Shown one piece after another: positions 17,274 to 26,621 of a stretch of 64,000 nucleotides of DNA. The DNA lies in contig NZ_WWDL01000007.1 in NCBI RefSeq assembly GCF_009848505.1, positions 82,584 to 146,583 on the forward strand, written 5' to 3'. The stretch comes from Muricoccus harenae (lineage in GTDB: Bacteria; Pseudomonadota; Alphaproteobacteria; Acetobacterales; Acetobacteraceae). The notes beneath the pieces were generated by a model that was not told the DNA's origin, searched no databases, and worked only from the letters and a program-made list of their open reading frames with translations. The translations under genes and the position numbers were made by a program. Each line of letters begins with the position of its first letter. Within the stretch, counting starts at the first letter, position 1.

Positions 17274-17996
17274 CTAACCGGATGGGCGTGCCCAGCGGAT
17301 GGAGGCAAGCGCCAGGGCCTCGATCGTGTCGATGACTGGGAAGGGCTGGGCGGGGCCGGCTGCGATGCCGAGGGGAATCTCGGTGCAGCCGAGCACCACG
17401 GCGCGGGCTCCCCGGGCGGCGAGGGCCTGAGCGGCCGCGGCCAGCGGGGCATGGGATTCGGCCACGCGGTTGGCCTTCACCAGGGCGATGCCGGGTGAGA
17501 CCAAGCGGGCCATTTCCTCCTCGGTCGGGACCGAGACCTCCCAGCCATTCCCGCGCAGCCCGTTCTGATAGAGCCCCATGGCGAGGGTGGCGGCTGTGCC
17601 CATGACACCGATGGGGCCGGGGCCGATGCCCTGGACGCGCAGCGCATCGGCGGCGGCCTCGACGATGTCGAGGACGGGCAGGCGGGTGGCGGCGCGCATG
17701 CCGTCGATCCATCCATGGGCGGTGTTGCAGGGGATGGCGATGGCTCCGCAGCCGGCGGCTTCCAGCCCGCGTATGCCGCGGATGAGGGCAGGCAGGGGGT
17801 CTGGGCCGCACCCCTGGCGCGCCGCGGTGCGGTCAGGCACGCGGGGGTCGGACCAGAGGATGGTGGGGATATGGTCCTGGTCCCGCTCGGCCGGGGTCAG
17901 GAGGGTGAGCTGGCGCATGAACTCGGCGCTGGCCAAGGGGCCCATGCCGCCGAGGACGCCCAGGATCCTGTCGCCCTGCATTTTTTCATTCGCCAT
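17274..17996 (-). CDS. Aspartate/glutamate racemase family protein
   Basis: 240-aa cofactor-independent amino acid racemase of the aspartate-racemase branch. The N-terminal LGVLGGMGPLASAEF is diagnostic; the two catalytic Cys are seen in IAIPCNTAHGW (first half) and VVLGCTEIPL (second half), so it should be active. The ATG overlaps the stop of the upstream TauE gene by one base (TGATG), so the two are translationally coupled. An in-frame ATG five codons later is an alternative start. The biological substrate is not certain. Confidence 0.88.
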   Translation of the reverse strand: MANEKMQGDRILGVLGGMGPLASAEFMRQLTLLTPAERDQDHIPTILWSDPRVPDRTAARQGCGPDPLPALIRGIRGLEAAGCGAIAIPCNTAHGWIDGMRAATRLPVLDIVEAAADALRVQGIGPGPIGVMGTAATLAMGLYQNGLRGNGWEVSVPTEEEMARLVSPGIALVKANRVAESHAPLAAAAQALAARGARAVVLGCTEIPLGIAAGPAQPFPVIDTIEALALASIRWARPSG

Positions 17997-18754
17997 CAGG
18001 AAAGCCCGTCCCAGACCAGTTTTGCGCCGGTGATCGCCAGCAGCACATAGACCACGTTGTAGAAGGTTCTGTCCGTGATCCGCCGCTGGAGCCAGATGCC
18101 GAAATAGACGCCGATGGGGGCGACCGGGACAAGGAGGAGGCTGGTGAGGATGTTGGTCCAGTCGAGCAGGCCGAGGCCCCAGTAGGGCAGGAGCTTCGTG
18201 TAGTTCATCACCCCGAAGAAGACGGTGGTGGTGGCGGCCAGCTTCTGGCGGTCGAGCCGCAGCGGATAGAGATAGATGGCCAGCGGCGGTCCGCCGGAAT
18301 GGGCGAGGGTGCTGGTCAGGCCCGAGGCCGCGCCGCAGATCCAGGCCTTGATGCGGTTGGGGGCGGCGGGGGGCGGCAGCAGGCCGCGCAGGCGCTGCCA
18401 GAGGGAGCGGGCGAGGAAGCCCAGCGTCAGCAGCCCGAGGAGCAGGCTGATGCCCTGGGCGGAGAAGAGGCCGAAGGCGAGGGAGCCGATGGCGATGCCG
18501 AGGATGCCGGATGGCAGGAGGGCGCGCATCTCCCGCGTGCTCCATTTCCCCCACCAGGCGCGCAGCCCGGCGACATCCATGACGCAGAGAACGGGCAGGG
18601 CGATTCCGGCCGCCTGCGGGGCGGGCACGAGGGTAGCCATGAGCGGGACCGCCACGTTGCCGGCGCCGGAGGCGAAGCCGCCCTTGCTGATTCCGTTGAT
18701 CAGGAAGCCCGGTACGGCAAGGGCGTAGAACCAGGGATCGGTGATGAGCGGCAC
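17996..18754 (-). CDS. TauE/SafE-family anion exporter
   Basis: 252-aa polytopic membrane protein with about eight hydrophobic helices in the two-repeat TauE pattern: GFLINGISKGGFASGAGNVAVPLM in the first repeat and CGAASGLTSTLAHSGGPPLAIYLYP in the second. Family members export sulfite, sulfoacetate or other organic anions. Coupled to the racemase gene downstream by a one-base overlap, which is not a common pairing. The substrate cannot be read from sequence. Confidence 0.88.
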   Translation of the reverse strand: MPLITDPWFYALAVPGFLINGISKGGFASGAGNVAVPLMATLVPAPQAAGIALPVLCVMDVAGLRAWWGKWSTREMRALLPSGILGIAIGSLAFGLFSAQGISLLLGLLTLGFLARSLWQRLRGLLPPPAAPNRIKAWICGAASGLTSTLAHSGGPPLAIYLYPLRLDRQKLAATTTVFFGVMNYTKLLPYWGLGLLDWTNILTSLLLVPVAPIGVYFGIWLQRRITDRTFYNVVYVLLAITGAKLVWDGLS

Positions 18755-18897
18755 GGGACGGAGGATGCTCCGGACCGTCCGGTGGCGCCAGCCTCCCCCC
18801 TGACAGGTGCCGCGTTCCGGCCTACAGCCGGCCTCGCGGCTCTTCCGGCCGACGCATTCCTTCCACGCCTTTCCCCACCACTGCCCAGGACCTGCCC

Positions 18898-19728
18898 ATG
18901 GACCATATGCATGACCCTGTCTGGATCGCCGCCCTGGCGGCGGTGATGGCGGCGACGGGGCTGGTTTCAGGCACGTTGGCGGGGTTGCTGGGGGTTGGAG
19001 GCGGCATCGTCATCGTGCCGGTGCTGTTCAACGTGTTTCCCTTCCTCTCCATCCCGGAAGTGATCCAGATGAAGCTGGCGGTCGGGACCTCGCTGGCCAC
19101 CATCATCCCTACTTCGATCCAATCGGCCCGCAAGCACCATGCGAGAGGGGCGATGGACGTGCCCCTGCTGAAGGCGATGATCCCCTCGCTGATCATCGGC
19201 GTGGCGATCGGCACGGTGATCGCGATCTGGGTGAAGGGATCGACCCTGACGGCGGTCTTTGCCGTGATCGCGCTGCTGGTGGCGCTGAACATGGGCTTCA
19301 CCGGGGTGGATGCGCGGCTACGGGAAAGCTTCCCGACCGGCTTCCTGCGGCAGGTTCTCGGTGTCTTCATCGGCGGCGTCTCGGCCATGATGGGCATCGG
19401 CGGCGGCACGGTGGGCGTGCCGCTGATGAACATGTTCGGCACGCCGATCCGCTCGGCGGTGGCCACGGCCTCGGCCTTCGGGATCGTCATCGCCATCCCG
19501 GCCACCATCGGCTTCATCTATGCGGGCTGGGGCGATCCGCTGCTGCCTCCGGCTAGTCTGGGCTATGTGAACCTGATCGGCTTTGCGCTGATCGTGCCCT
19601 CCTCCATGCTGGCGACGCCCTGGGGGGTGCATCTGGCGCATACCATCCCGCCGCTGGCGCTGAAGCGGGCTTTCGCGGTGTTCCTGGCGATCACCTCGAT
19701 CCGGATGATCTACTCCCTCGTCACCTGA
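18898..19728 (+). CDS. TauE/SafE-family anion transporter
   Basis: 276-aa membrane protein of the same superfamily as the divergent gene at 17996 but from a different branch. It starts MDHMHDPVWIAALAAVM, has GTLAGLLGVGGGIVIVPVLF in repeat 1 and GGVSAMMGIGGGTVGVPLM in repeat 2, the paired glycine-rich motifs typical of TauE. The two TauE genes are divergent with a 143-base gap. An alternative ATG is three codons downstream. The role is probably sulfur-compound or organic-acid export; not resolved. Confidence 0.88.
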   Translation: MDHMHDPVWIAALAAVMAATGLVSGTLAGLLGVGGGIVIVPVLFNVFPFLSIPEVIQMKLAVGTSLATIIPTSIQSARKHHARGAMDVPLLKAMIPSLIIGVAIGTVIAIWVKGSTLTAVFAVIALLVALNMGFTGVDARLRESFPTGFLRQVLGVFIGGVSAMMGIGGGTVGVPLMNMFGTPIRSAVATASAFGIVIAIPATIGFIYAGWGDPLLPPASLGYVNLIGFALIVPSSMLATPWGVHLAHTIPPLALKRAFAVFLAITSIRMIYSLVT

Positions 19729-19790
19729 CCCCCTTGCCAGGGGGACGCGGACAGGGTTGAACCCGCCCCCTTTTCGCGGAGGGGCCGGCC

Positions 19791-21038
19791 ATGCGACCCG
19801 TCATCGGCATCGATTTCGGCACCACCAACAGCGTCGTCACCGCGCTCCGTGCCAATGGGGAGGCGGTGACGCTGCGGCATGACACGGGGGAAGTGTTCCG
19901 CTCTCTCCTGTGCTTCTGGTCCGACCCGCGCGGCGGGGCGTTGCGCCATGCGGCGGGGCCGGCGGCGATCGAGGCCTATCTCGACGAGCCGCTGGCCAGC
20001 CGCCTCATCATGTCGATGAAGAGCTATCTGGCGCAGAAGAGCTTCACCGAAACGCGGATCATGGGCCGGCGCTGGACGCTGGAATCCCTCATCGCCCTGT
20101 TCCTGCGGGAGCTGCTGGCGCCCTTCGGATCGGAGATGGAGGGCGCCAGGGTGGTGGTGGGCCGGCCGGTGCGCTTCGTGGGGGATCGGGCGGACGATGA
20201 CTTCGGGGAGGCGCGGCTGCGTCAGGGCTTCGCCGGTGCCGGGCTGCCCGATGTGACCGTGGCACTGGAGCCGGCGGCGGCCGGGCACCGCTTCGCCAGC
20301 GGGATCGGGCGGCCGGCAACGGTGCTGGTGGGGGATTTTGGCGGCGGCACGAGCGACTTCTCCCTGCTGCGCTTCGATCCCGGCCCGCCGCGGCGCGTGG
20401 CGGCGCTGGGCCATGCCGGGGTGGGCCTGGCCGGGGATGCCTTCGACACGCGGATCATCGACCATGTCGTCTCGCCGCTGCTGGGCAAGGGCGGGGAATA
20501 TTCGGTGATGGGCAAGAAGCTGCCGATTCCGCCCGCCTGGTATGCGAGCTTCGCCCGCTGGCACCAGCTGCCGCTCATGCGTGGGCCAAAGACGCTGCGC
20601 GAGATCGGGGAGGTGGCCCGCACTGCCGATCATCCGGAGCGGCTGCGCCATCTGGTGCGGCTGATCGAGGACGAGGCGGGTTATGCGCTGTATCGCGCGG
20701 TGTCCTCGGCCAAGGCGGCGCTGTCCTCGGCGGAGGAGGCGGTGCTGTCCTTCCAGCACGAGGATTTCAGCATCGAGTCGCGGATCGCGCGGGCGGATTT
20801 CGAGGCCTGGATCGCGCCGGACCTGGCCCGGATGGAGGCGGCGGTGGAGGCCGCCCTGGCCGATGCCGGGATCGGGGCCGATGCGGTGGACCGGGTGTTC
20901 CTGACCGGCGGCACCTCGCTCGTGCCCGCCGTGCGCGCGCTGTTCGCCCGCCGCTTTGGGGAGGAGCGGATCTTCGGCGGCGGCGAGTTCGTCTCCGTGG
21001 CCGAGGGGCTGGCGCTGATGGGGCGGGAGGAAAGCTGA
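19791..21038 (+). CDS. Hsp70-family protein, YegD-like
   Basis: 415-aa actin-fold ATPase. The phosphate-1 motif GIDFGTTNSVV sits at the N-terminus, the second phosphate loop in VLVGDFGGGTSDFSLLRF, and the adenosine motif in VFLTGGTSLVPAVRALF. The protein ends shortly after the nucleotide-binding domain, so it lacks the peptide-binding and lid domains of DnaK, as in E. coli YegD. Preceded by GGAGG. The function of YegD-like proteins is poorly known; chaperone-like or regulatory ATPase. Confidence 0.88.
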   Translation: MRPVIGIDFGTTNSVVTALRANGEAVTLRHDTGEVFRSLLCFWSDPRGGALRHAAGPAAIEAYLDEPLASRLIMSMKSYLAQKSFTETRIMGRRWTLESLIALFLRELLAPFGSEMEGARVVVGRPVRFVGDRADDDFGEARLRQGFAGAGLPDVTVALEPAAAGHRFASGIGRPATVLVGDFGGGTSDFSLLRFDPGPPRRVAALGHAGVGLAGDAFDTRIIDHVVSPLLGKGGEYSVMGKKLPIPPAWYASFARWHQLPLMRGPKTLREIGEVARTADHPERLRHLVRLIEDEAGYALYRAVSSAKAALSSAEEAVLSFQHEDFSIESRIARADFEAWIAPDLARMEAAVEAALADAGIGADAVDRVFLTGGTSLVPAVRALFARRFGEERIFGGGEFVSVAEGLALMGREES

Positions 21039-21045
21039 GCCGGCT

Positions 21046-21129
21046 TCAGGATCGGGCACGGCCGCGCATGTAGCGGCGTTCCGGGCGATAGCGGAGGCGG
21101 CGGAGGAAGAGGCGGAATCGGTCGAGCAT
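21046..21129 (-). CDS. Possible 27-residue basic small protein
   Basis: Short minus-strand frame encoding MLDRFRLFLRRLRYRPERR and eight further residues, very rich in Arg and amphipathic, immediately after the Hsp70 gene in convergent orientation. No clear ribosome-binding site is visible. The Arg bias may simply reflect GC content. Nothing else is recognised in 21039-21462. Confidence 0.22.
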   Translation of the reverse strand: MLDRFRLFLRRLRYRPERRYMRGRARS

Positions 21130-21462
21130 GGCGGGTCCCGTCTGGCTGGCCCACCCTGCGGGCCAGGTCTTTCGGGAACGTAAGCAGGCGGCGTCGGATG
21201 CCGGCGGGCCCGGTAGATCCGTGTGGGATCGAGTCCATTTTCGAGACGTTTTTGGAGGCGTTTCGGATAGGCTGGGCGGGACTCGGGCAGGCTGGCTACT
21301 GCCGATCGGTGGGGACGGCCGCCGGCCACGCGTGGCGCCGTGCAGGGTGGCGAAGGTTGACCCATGCGGGTCCTGCCCATATACCGCCGCCTCCTTCCGG
21401 GGGACGGCCACGTCGCCCCGCCCCCTCATGCCTTGCCCAGGCACTGTCACCAGGCTGGACCC

Positions 21463-21588
21463 ATGAAGATCCGTAATTCCCTCAAGACCGCCAAGACGCG
21501 CGACAAGAACTGCGTGGTGGTGCGCCGCCGCGGGCGCCTCTACGTGCTGAACAAGAAGAACCCCCGCCTGAAGGCCCGCCAGGGCTGA
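21463..21588 (+). CDS. rpmJ: 50S ribosomal protein bL36, zinc-free type
   Basis: 41-aa ribosomal protein. The sequence [20 protein letters not shown] with the tail INKKNPR-like [14 protein letters not shown] is the bL36 form that lacks the C-C-C-H zinc ribbon, keeping only one Cys at residue 17. This is the usual form in many alphaproteobacteria. It binds 23S rRNA near the stalk base. The start is the only ATG that gives the family N-terminus. A perfect UUCG hairpin and a strong terminator follow. Confidence 0.95.
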   Translation: MKIRNSLKTAKTRDKNCVVVRRRGRLYVLNKKNPRLKARQG

Positions 21589-21595
21589 GGGCGCT

Positions 21596-21617
21596 CGCCG
21601 GCCCTTCGGGGCTGGCG
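21596..21617 (+). terminator. UUCG hairpin after rpmJ
   Basis: Nine-pair stem (21596-21604 with 21609-21617, one G-U) closed by TTCG, starting seven bases after the rpmJ stop. There is no T-run directly after it, so it may protect the 3' end or act together with the second terminator further on. Confidence 0.6.
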
Positions 21618-21685
21618 GCGCGACCGGTACGCGGCGCTTCCTGCGCCGTCCCGGCTATCCCGCCTGGGCAGGGTTCGATGCGTCG

Positions 21686-21715
21686 CCGCCGGGGGGGGCT
21701 CCCCCGGCGGTTTTT
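21686..21715 (+). terminator. Intrinsic terminator
   Basis: Ten-pair GC stem (21686-21695 with 21701-21710), five-base loop, then TTTTT at 21711-21715. It ends the rpmJ transcript and shows that the next gene must start downstream of it, although that reading frame is open through the hairpin. Confidence 0.85.
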
Positions 21716-21854
21716 CGCATTTCAGCTATACGCAGATCCTTGGGGCGTCATGGGTGACATCGGCATCAAATCTGCCATGATGCAACCAGAACGTGCAGAA
21801 GGCCGCTTTCTTGGAATCGATCTGCACCAAGGGGTTGTGGTGGGGACGGGGATA

Positions 21855-23894
21855 GTGGCCGAATCCACTCCAGCCTCCCTGGCTAGCGAACCGGCGCCCC
21901 GTGGGCAGCGCCGCGCCGCGTTGGTGCTCTGCTTCCTGGCGATCGTCGCGACCCTGTGCCTGCTGCCCGTGGCCGCCCAGCCGGGGCCGGTGTTGCCTGG
22001 CTTCGTTCTCGTTAACCAGACGGCGCTCGTCGTGGCCTATGGGCTGGGTGCCTGGGTGCTCTTCGCTCAGTTCCGGCGGGCACGCTCGCTGCCGCTGCTG
22101 CTCATTGCGGGCGGCACGCTCTACACCGCCGCCATCGTCCTGCTGCATCTGCTGAGCTTCCCAGGGCTGGTGGCGAATGGCCGCGTGCTCGGGAACGGGC
22201 CGCATACCACGACCTGGCTCTGGACCTTCTGGCATTTCGGCCCCCCTGCCTGCGCTCTGGCCTATGCGCTGGCGCTGCGCGGCGGGAAGCCACTGGTGGT
22301 CAGGCCGCCGGTCGGCCGGGTAGCCTCCGCCGTGGCAGTGCTGTTGGCCCTGGCGGCCGCCGGAGGCGCGGCCCTGATCGCGACCTGGGGGCTGCCCTGG
22401 CTGCCGGACCTGGCGGCGGGGGATGATTTCTGGGTGCTGACCACTTCGGGCGTGGGGCCGGCGTTGCAGGTGCTGACGGTGCTGGCCCTGCTTCTCGTCT
22501 GGCGCGCGACGCGGGGCCGGCAGACGGTGCTCGACCTCTGGATCACCGTCTCCCTTGTCCTGCTGGTGCTGGACAACTTCCTCACGCTGAGCGGTGCAAC
22601 ACGCGGCTCGGTCGGCTGGTATGTGGGGCGGATTGAGGCACTGGTCTCGGCCTTCGTTATCCTCTGGGCCTATCTGCACGAGGTCGATGCGCTGCGCATC
22701 CGGGCGGAGGCTTCCGCCGAGGAGGCGGCGCGGGCCGGGGCGGCGCTGCGCCAGGCGCAGAAGTTGGAGGCGGTGGGTCGGCTGACCGGCGGCATCGCGC
22801 ATGACTTCAACAACCTGCTGATGGTCGTCACCAGCGGCTTCGACATGATCCGCCGGCGGCCTCAGGACCATGCGCGGGTGATGAAGCTGGCGGATGCCGG
22901 GCTGGAGGCGGCGCAGCGCGGGGCACGGCTGACGCGACAGTTGCTGACCTTCGCGCGGCGGCAGAATCTGCGGCCGGAGACGATGAACCTGAACGTCGCG
23001 CTGCTGGATTTCGAGCCGCTGACGCGGCGGGCGCTGGGGGAGACGGTGGCGCTCGAGCTGTCGCTGCATCCGGCGCTGCACCCGACGCGGATCGACCCAG
23101 GCGAGTTCGAGGCGGCGGTGCTCAACCTCGTCGTCAATGCGCGGGACGCCATGCCGCCGCAGGGCGGCCGGATCACCATCGGGACACGCAACGTGGCGCT
23201 GGGGCGCGGTTCTCGCCTGACGCCAGCGGGGCTGTCGCCGGGCCATTTCGTGGTGGTTTCGGTCTCCGATGATGGTTGCGGCATGGACGAGGCGACGCGC
23301 GCCCAGGCTTTCGAGCCCTTCTTCACCACCAAGGAGTTCGGTAAGGGGTCCGGCCTGGGGCTGAGCCAGGTCTACGGCTTTGCGCGGGCCTCGGGCGGGG
23401 AGGTGGAGATTGCCTCGGCGCTCGGTCGTGGCACGGTTGTCGAGATCTGGCTGCCGCGCGCGGAAAGCGTCCAGCCGGTCGTTCCGGTCAGTACTGGCGT
23501 GACCTCTCAGCTGCGGCGGGCCGAGGCGGGCGAGACGGTGCTGGCGGTGGAGGATGAGCCGGCGGTGCTGGCCGTCGTGGTCGAGAATCTCACCGACTTG
23601 GGCTACCGGGTGCTGGCGGCACGCGACGCCTCGGAGGCGCTGGAGCGGCTGCGGGGCGAGGAACGGGTGGATATCCTGTTCTCGGATGTGGTGATGCCGG
23701 GCGGGATGAATGGCGTGCAGCTGGCGGTGGAGGCGGAGCGGCTGCGGCCCGGGCTGCGGGTGCTGCTCACATCGGGCTATACCGACGAGGCGTTGGGCGA
23801 GCACAGCGTGCCGGTGGACGTGCCGATCCTGACCAAGCCCTATCGGCGGGAGGAGTTGGCCGAGCGGCTGAAGGTGGCGCGGCAAGCGGGTTGA
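21855..23894 (+). CDS. MASE4-type membrane hybrid sensor histidine kinase
   Basis: About 679 aa. The N-terminal third is a membrane sensor module of roughly seven helices resembling MASE4 (LVLCFLAIVATLCLLPV to YLHEVDALRI). Then come a HisKA helix QKLEAVGRLTGGIAHDFNN with His near 316, a HATPase domain (VVNARDAMPP, DDGCGM, GKGSGLGLSQVYG), and a C-terminal receiver domain with its Asp in LFSDVVMPG and the Lys in LTKPYR. GTG at 21855 is favoured, with GGGGACGGGGA just before it; ATGs at 21750 and 21777 are alternatives. The receiver lacks an output domain, so it must phosphorelay or self-tune. No partner is adjacent. Confidence 0.82.
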   Translation: MAESTPASLASEPAPRGQRRAALVLCFLAIVATLCLLPVAAQPGPVLPGFVLVNQTALVVAYGLGAWVLFAQFRRARSLPLLLIAGGTLYTAAIVLLHLLSFPGLVANGRVLGNGPHTTTWLWTFWHFGPPACALAYALALRGGKPLVVRPPVGRVASAVAVLLALAAAGGAALIATWGLPWLPDLAAGDDFWVLTTSGVGPALQVLTVLALLLVWRATRGRQTVLDLWITVSLVLLVLDNFLTLSGATRGSVGWYVGRIEALVSAFVILWAYLHEVDALRIRAEASAEEAARAGAALRQAQKLEAVGRLTGGIAHDFNNLLMVVTSGFDMIRRRPQDHARVMKLADAGLEAAQRGARLTRQLLTFARRQNLRPETMNLNVALLDFEPLTRRALGETVALELSLHPALHPTRIDPGEFEAAVLNLVVNARDAMPPQGGRITIGTRNVALGRGSRLTPAGLSPGHFVVVSVSDDGCGMDEATRAQAFEPFFTTKEFGKGSGLGLSQVYGFARASGGEVEIASALGRGTVVEIWLPRAESVQPVVPVSTGVTSQLRRAEAGETVLAVEDEPAVLAVVVENLTDLGYRVLAARDASEALERLRGEERVDILFSDVVMPGGMNGVQLAVEAERLRPGLRVLLTSGYTDEALGEHSVPVDVPILTKPYRREELAERLKVARQAG

Positions 23895-23961
23895 GTGCCC
23901 TGCGCGCGCTTGCCCTGCAGGGCCGGCGATCCCATCCTGCGCCTCAGCCGGAGGAACACCC

Positions 23962-25419
23962 ATGATCGCCCTGCCCGCACCGAAACCCGATGTGCTGGGC
24001 CGCCGCCAGGAGATCCTGGCCGGGCTGCGCGCCCTCGTCCCGGGGGATGGCGTGATCTCCGAGGCGCTGCGGCTGCGGCCCTATGAGACGGATGGGCTTT
24101 CGGCTTACCGGCAGCCGCCGCTGGCGGTGGTGCTGCCGACCTCTACGGCGCAGGTGGCCGCCGTGCTGCGCTTCTGCCACGAGAATGGCGTGCGGGTCGT
24201 GCCGCGCGGGGCCGGGACCAGCCTTTCGGGCGGTGCCCTGCCGCTGGCTGATGCCGTGGTGATCGGGATGATGCGGATGAACCGCATCCTGGATGTGTCC
24301 CTCGCGGACCGGCTGGCGGTGGTGGAGGCCGGGGTCACCAATCTCGGGATCACCAAGGCGGTGGAGGCGGACGGATTCTTCTACGCGCCCGATCCGTCCT
24401 CCCAGCTCGCCTGCATGATCGGCGGCAACGTGATGATGAATTCGGGCGGCGCGCATTGCCTGAAATACGGGGTGACGGCGAACAACCTGCTCGGCGTGAA
24501 GTTCGTCACCATCGAGGGCGAAGTGATCGATATCGGCGGCACGCATCTGGATGCGGCCGGCTATGACTGGCTTGGCATCATCACCGGCAGCGAGGGGCAG
24601 CTCGGCATCGTGACCGAGGTGACGGTGCGCATCCTGCGCGCGGCCGAGGGGCAGCGGGCGATGCTGGCGGCCTTCGGCGGGATCGAGGTGGCCGGCGCTG
24701 CGGTGGATGCCATCATGGCTTCGGGCGTGATCCCGGTGGCGCTGGAATTCATGGACAAGCCCTGCATCCATGCCTGCGAGGCCTTCGCCCATGCAGGCTA
24801 TCCGCTGGATGCGGAGGCGATGCTGATCATCGAGGTGGAGGGCAGCCTGGAGGAGCAGGACGCGCTTCTCTCCAAGATCCGCGACATCTGCGCGCGCTTC
24901 GATCCGATCTCCACGCGGGTGGCGACGAGCGCGGAGGAATCGCTGGCCATTTGGAAGGGCCGCAAGGGCGCGTTCGGGGCGGTGGGACGCATTTCGCCCG
25001 ACTATCTCTGCATGGACGGCACCATCCCGACGGGCGAGCTGCCGCATGTGCTGCGGCGGATCGGGGAGTTGAGCGAGGCTTACGAACTGGGCGTGGCGAA
25101 TGTGTTTCATGCCGGGGACGGGAACCTGCATCCGCTGATCATGTTCGACGCCAATGATCCGGAGAGCTTCCACAAGGCGGAGGCCTTCGGGGCAGATATC
25201 CTGAAGCTTTGTGTCGAGGTGGGCGGCTGCCTGACGGGGGAGCATGGCGTCGGCGTGGAGAAGCGCGACCTGATGGGCGTGCAGTTCACGCGGCCGGAGC
25301 TGGCGCAGCAGCGCCGCATCAAGTCGGCCTTTGATCCGGAATGGCTGCTGAACCCGGCCAAGGTGTTCCCGCTGGAGGACAACCCGGCTCTCGGGCCCAT
25401 CCTCGCCGCCACGGAATGA
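23962..25419 (+). CDS. glcD: Glycolate oxidase subunit GlcD (FAD-linked oxidase)
   Basis: 485-aa FAD protein of the VAO family that oxidises glycolate (or D-lactate) to glyoxylate. FAD-binding features VVPRGAGTSLSGGALP and CMIGGNVMMNSGGAH are present, as is the C-terminal GDGNLHP metal/substrate motif and the GEHGVGVEKR motif. ATG follows GGAGGA. It overlaps glcE by four bases. Glyoxylate made here could meet the glyoxylate-cycle enzymes. The usual third subunit GlcF is not found after glcE. Confidence 0.92.
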   Translation: MIALPAPKPDVLGRRQEILAGLRALVPGDGVISEALRLRPYETDGLSAYRQPPLAVVLPTSTAQVAAVLRFCHENGVRVVPRGAGTSLSGGALPLADAVVIGMMRMNRILDVSLADRLAVVEAGVTNLGITKAVEADGFFYAPDPSSQLACMIGGNVMMNSGGAHCLKYGVTANNLLGVKFVTIEGEVIDIGGTHLDAAGYDWLGIITGSEGQLGIVTEVTVRILRAAEGQRAMLAAFGGIEVAGAAVDAIMASGVIPVALEFMDKPCIHACEAFAHAGYPLDAEAMLIIEVEGSLEEQDALLSKIRDICARFDPISTRVATSAEESLAIWKGRKGAFGAVGRISPDYLCMDGTIPTGELPHVLRRIGELSEAYELGVANVFHAGDGNLHPLIMFDANDPESFHKAEAFGADILKLCVEVGGCLTGEHGVGVEKRDLMGVQFTRPELAQQRRIKSAFDPEWLLNPAKVFPLEDNPALGPILAATE

Positions 25420-26615
25420 GTGCCGTGCTGGAGGTCCCGGACATGGCGCCGGGGACGGAGGAGGGGATTGCCACCGCGCTGCGCAACGCCGCCGCCCCGC
25501 TGGTGATCGAGGGGAATGGCAGCAAGCGCGGCATGCTGCGGCCGGTGCAGGCGGCGCGTACCCTGTCCACCCGCAATCTGACAGGCATCACGCTGCAGCG
25601 GCCGCAGGAGATGGTGATCTCGGCGCGTGCCGGGACGACCCTGCCGGAGATCGAGGCGGCGCTGGCCGCGCATGGCCAGATGCTGGTGGCCGAGCCGCCG
25701 GACCTGCGGGCGATGATGGGGGTGGCCGAGGCGCCGCCGCCGACGATCGGCGGGCTGGTGGCGGCCAATCTCTCCGGCCCGCGCCGGATCACGGGCTTCG
25801 CGCTGCGCGACACGGTGCTGGGCATCCGCTTCGTGAACGGAGAGGGCGAGGTGCTGCGCTCCGGCGGACGGGTGCACAAGAACGTCACGGGGCTGGACCT
25901 GTGCAAGCTGCTGGCGGGCAGCCACGGCACGCTGGGCGTTATCACCGAGGTGACGCTGAAGGTGGGACCGCTGCCGGAGCGCACGGCCACGCTGGTGGTG
26001 CCGGTGGCGGATGAGGTTGCTGGGGTGGCGGCGCTCTCGGCGGGGCTGACGAGCCCTTATGGCGTCACCGGGGCGGCGATGCTGCCGGCGGGGATGTCGG
26101 CGGGCGGGATCGAGGGGCCGGCGGCGCTGCTGCGGCTGGAGGATGTCGAGGCTTCGGTGACCTATCGGACGGAGCGTCTGCGCGCGGCGCTTCCAGGAAG
26201 CCGGGTGGTGGAGGAGGTCGCATCACGCCGGCTGTGGAGCGCCATCCGCGACGTGGCGCCGCTGCACTCGCAGGCGGGCGAGGCGGTGTGGCGCGTCTCC
26301 GTACGGCCCTCCGCGGCGCCTGGTGTGGCGGCGGCGCTGCGCGGCGCCTTCGAGGCGCGGCTGCTGCTGGACTGGGGCGGCGGGCTGATCTGGGTGGCGG
26401 GGCCAGCCTCGGAGGAGACGCATGCGGCGGTGATGGATGCGGCGCGGGATGCCGGGGGCGTCTTCACCCTGTTCCGCGCCCCTGAGCCGCTGCGCGCGGT
26501 GCTGCCCGCCATGCCCGCGGAGGTGCCGGCCCTGGCCGCGCTCTCCGCGCGGGTGAAGGCGGCATTGGATCCTGCGGGGCGGCTGAACCCCGGACGGATG
26601 CGGCCCGGACTTTAG
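25416..26615 (+). CDS. glcE: Glycolate oxidase FAD-binding subunit GlcE
   Basis: 399-aa second flavoprotein subunit of glycolate oxidase. The ATG is embedded in an ATGA overlap with the glcD stop, so translation is coupled. Motifs: VIEGNGSKRGML near residue 30, ARAGTTLPEIEAALAAHGQMLV, TIGGLVAANLSGPRR (FAD contact) and the end PAGRLNPGRM. The family usually functions as GlcDEF, with GlcF an iron-sulfur protein; here the gene is followed by a 17-base tandem array instead. Confidence 0.9.
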   Translation: MSAVLEVPDMAPGTEEGIATALRNAAAPLVIEGNGSKRGMLRPVQAARTLSTRNLTGITLQRPQEMVISARAGTTLPEIEAALAAHGQMLVAEPPDLRAMMGVAEAPPPTIGGLVAANLSGPRRITGFALRDTVLGIRFVNGEGEVLRSGGRVHKNVTGLDLCKLLAGSHGTLGVITEVTLKVGPLPERTATLVVPVADEVAGVAALSAGLTSPYGVTGAAMLPAGMSAGGIEGPAALLRLEDVEASVTYRTERLRAALPGSRVVEEVASRRLWSAIRDVAPLHSQAGEAVWRVSVRPSAAPGVAAALRGAFEARLLLDWGGGLIWVAGPASEETHAAVMDAARDAGGVFTLFRAPEPLRAVLPAMPAEVPALAALSARVKAALDPAGRLNPGRMRPGL

Positions 26616-26621
26616 CCCGGA

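Noticed and set aside
21726..23963. 745-codon minus-strand open frame
   Set aside because: Gln/Arg/His-rich shadow of the MASE4 hybrid kinase.
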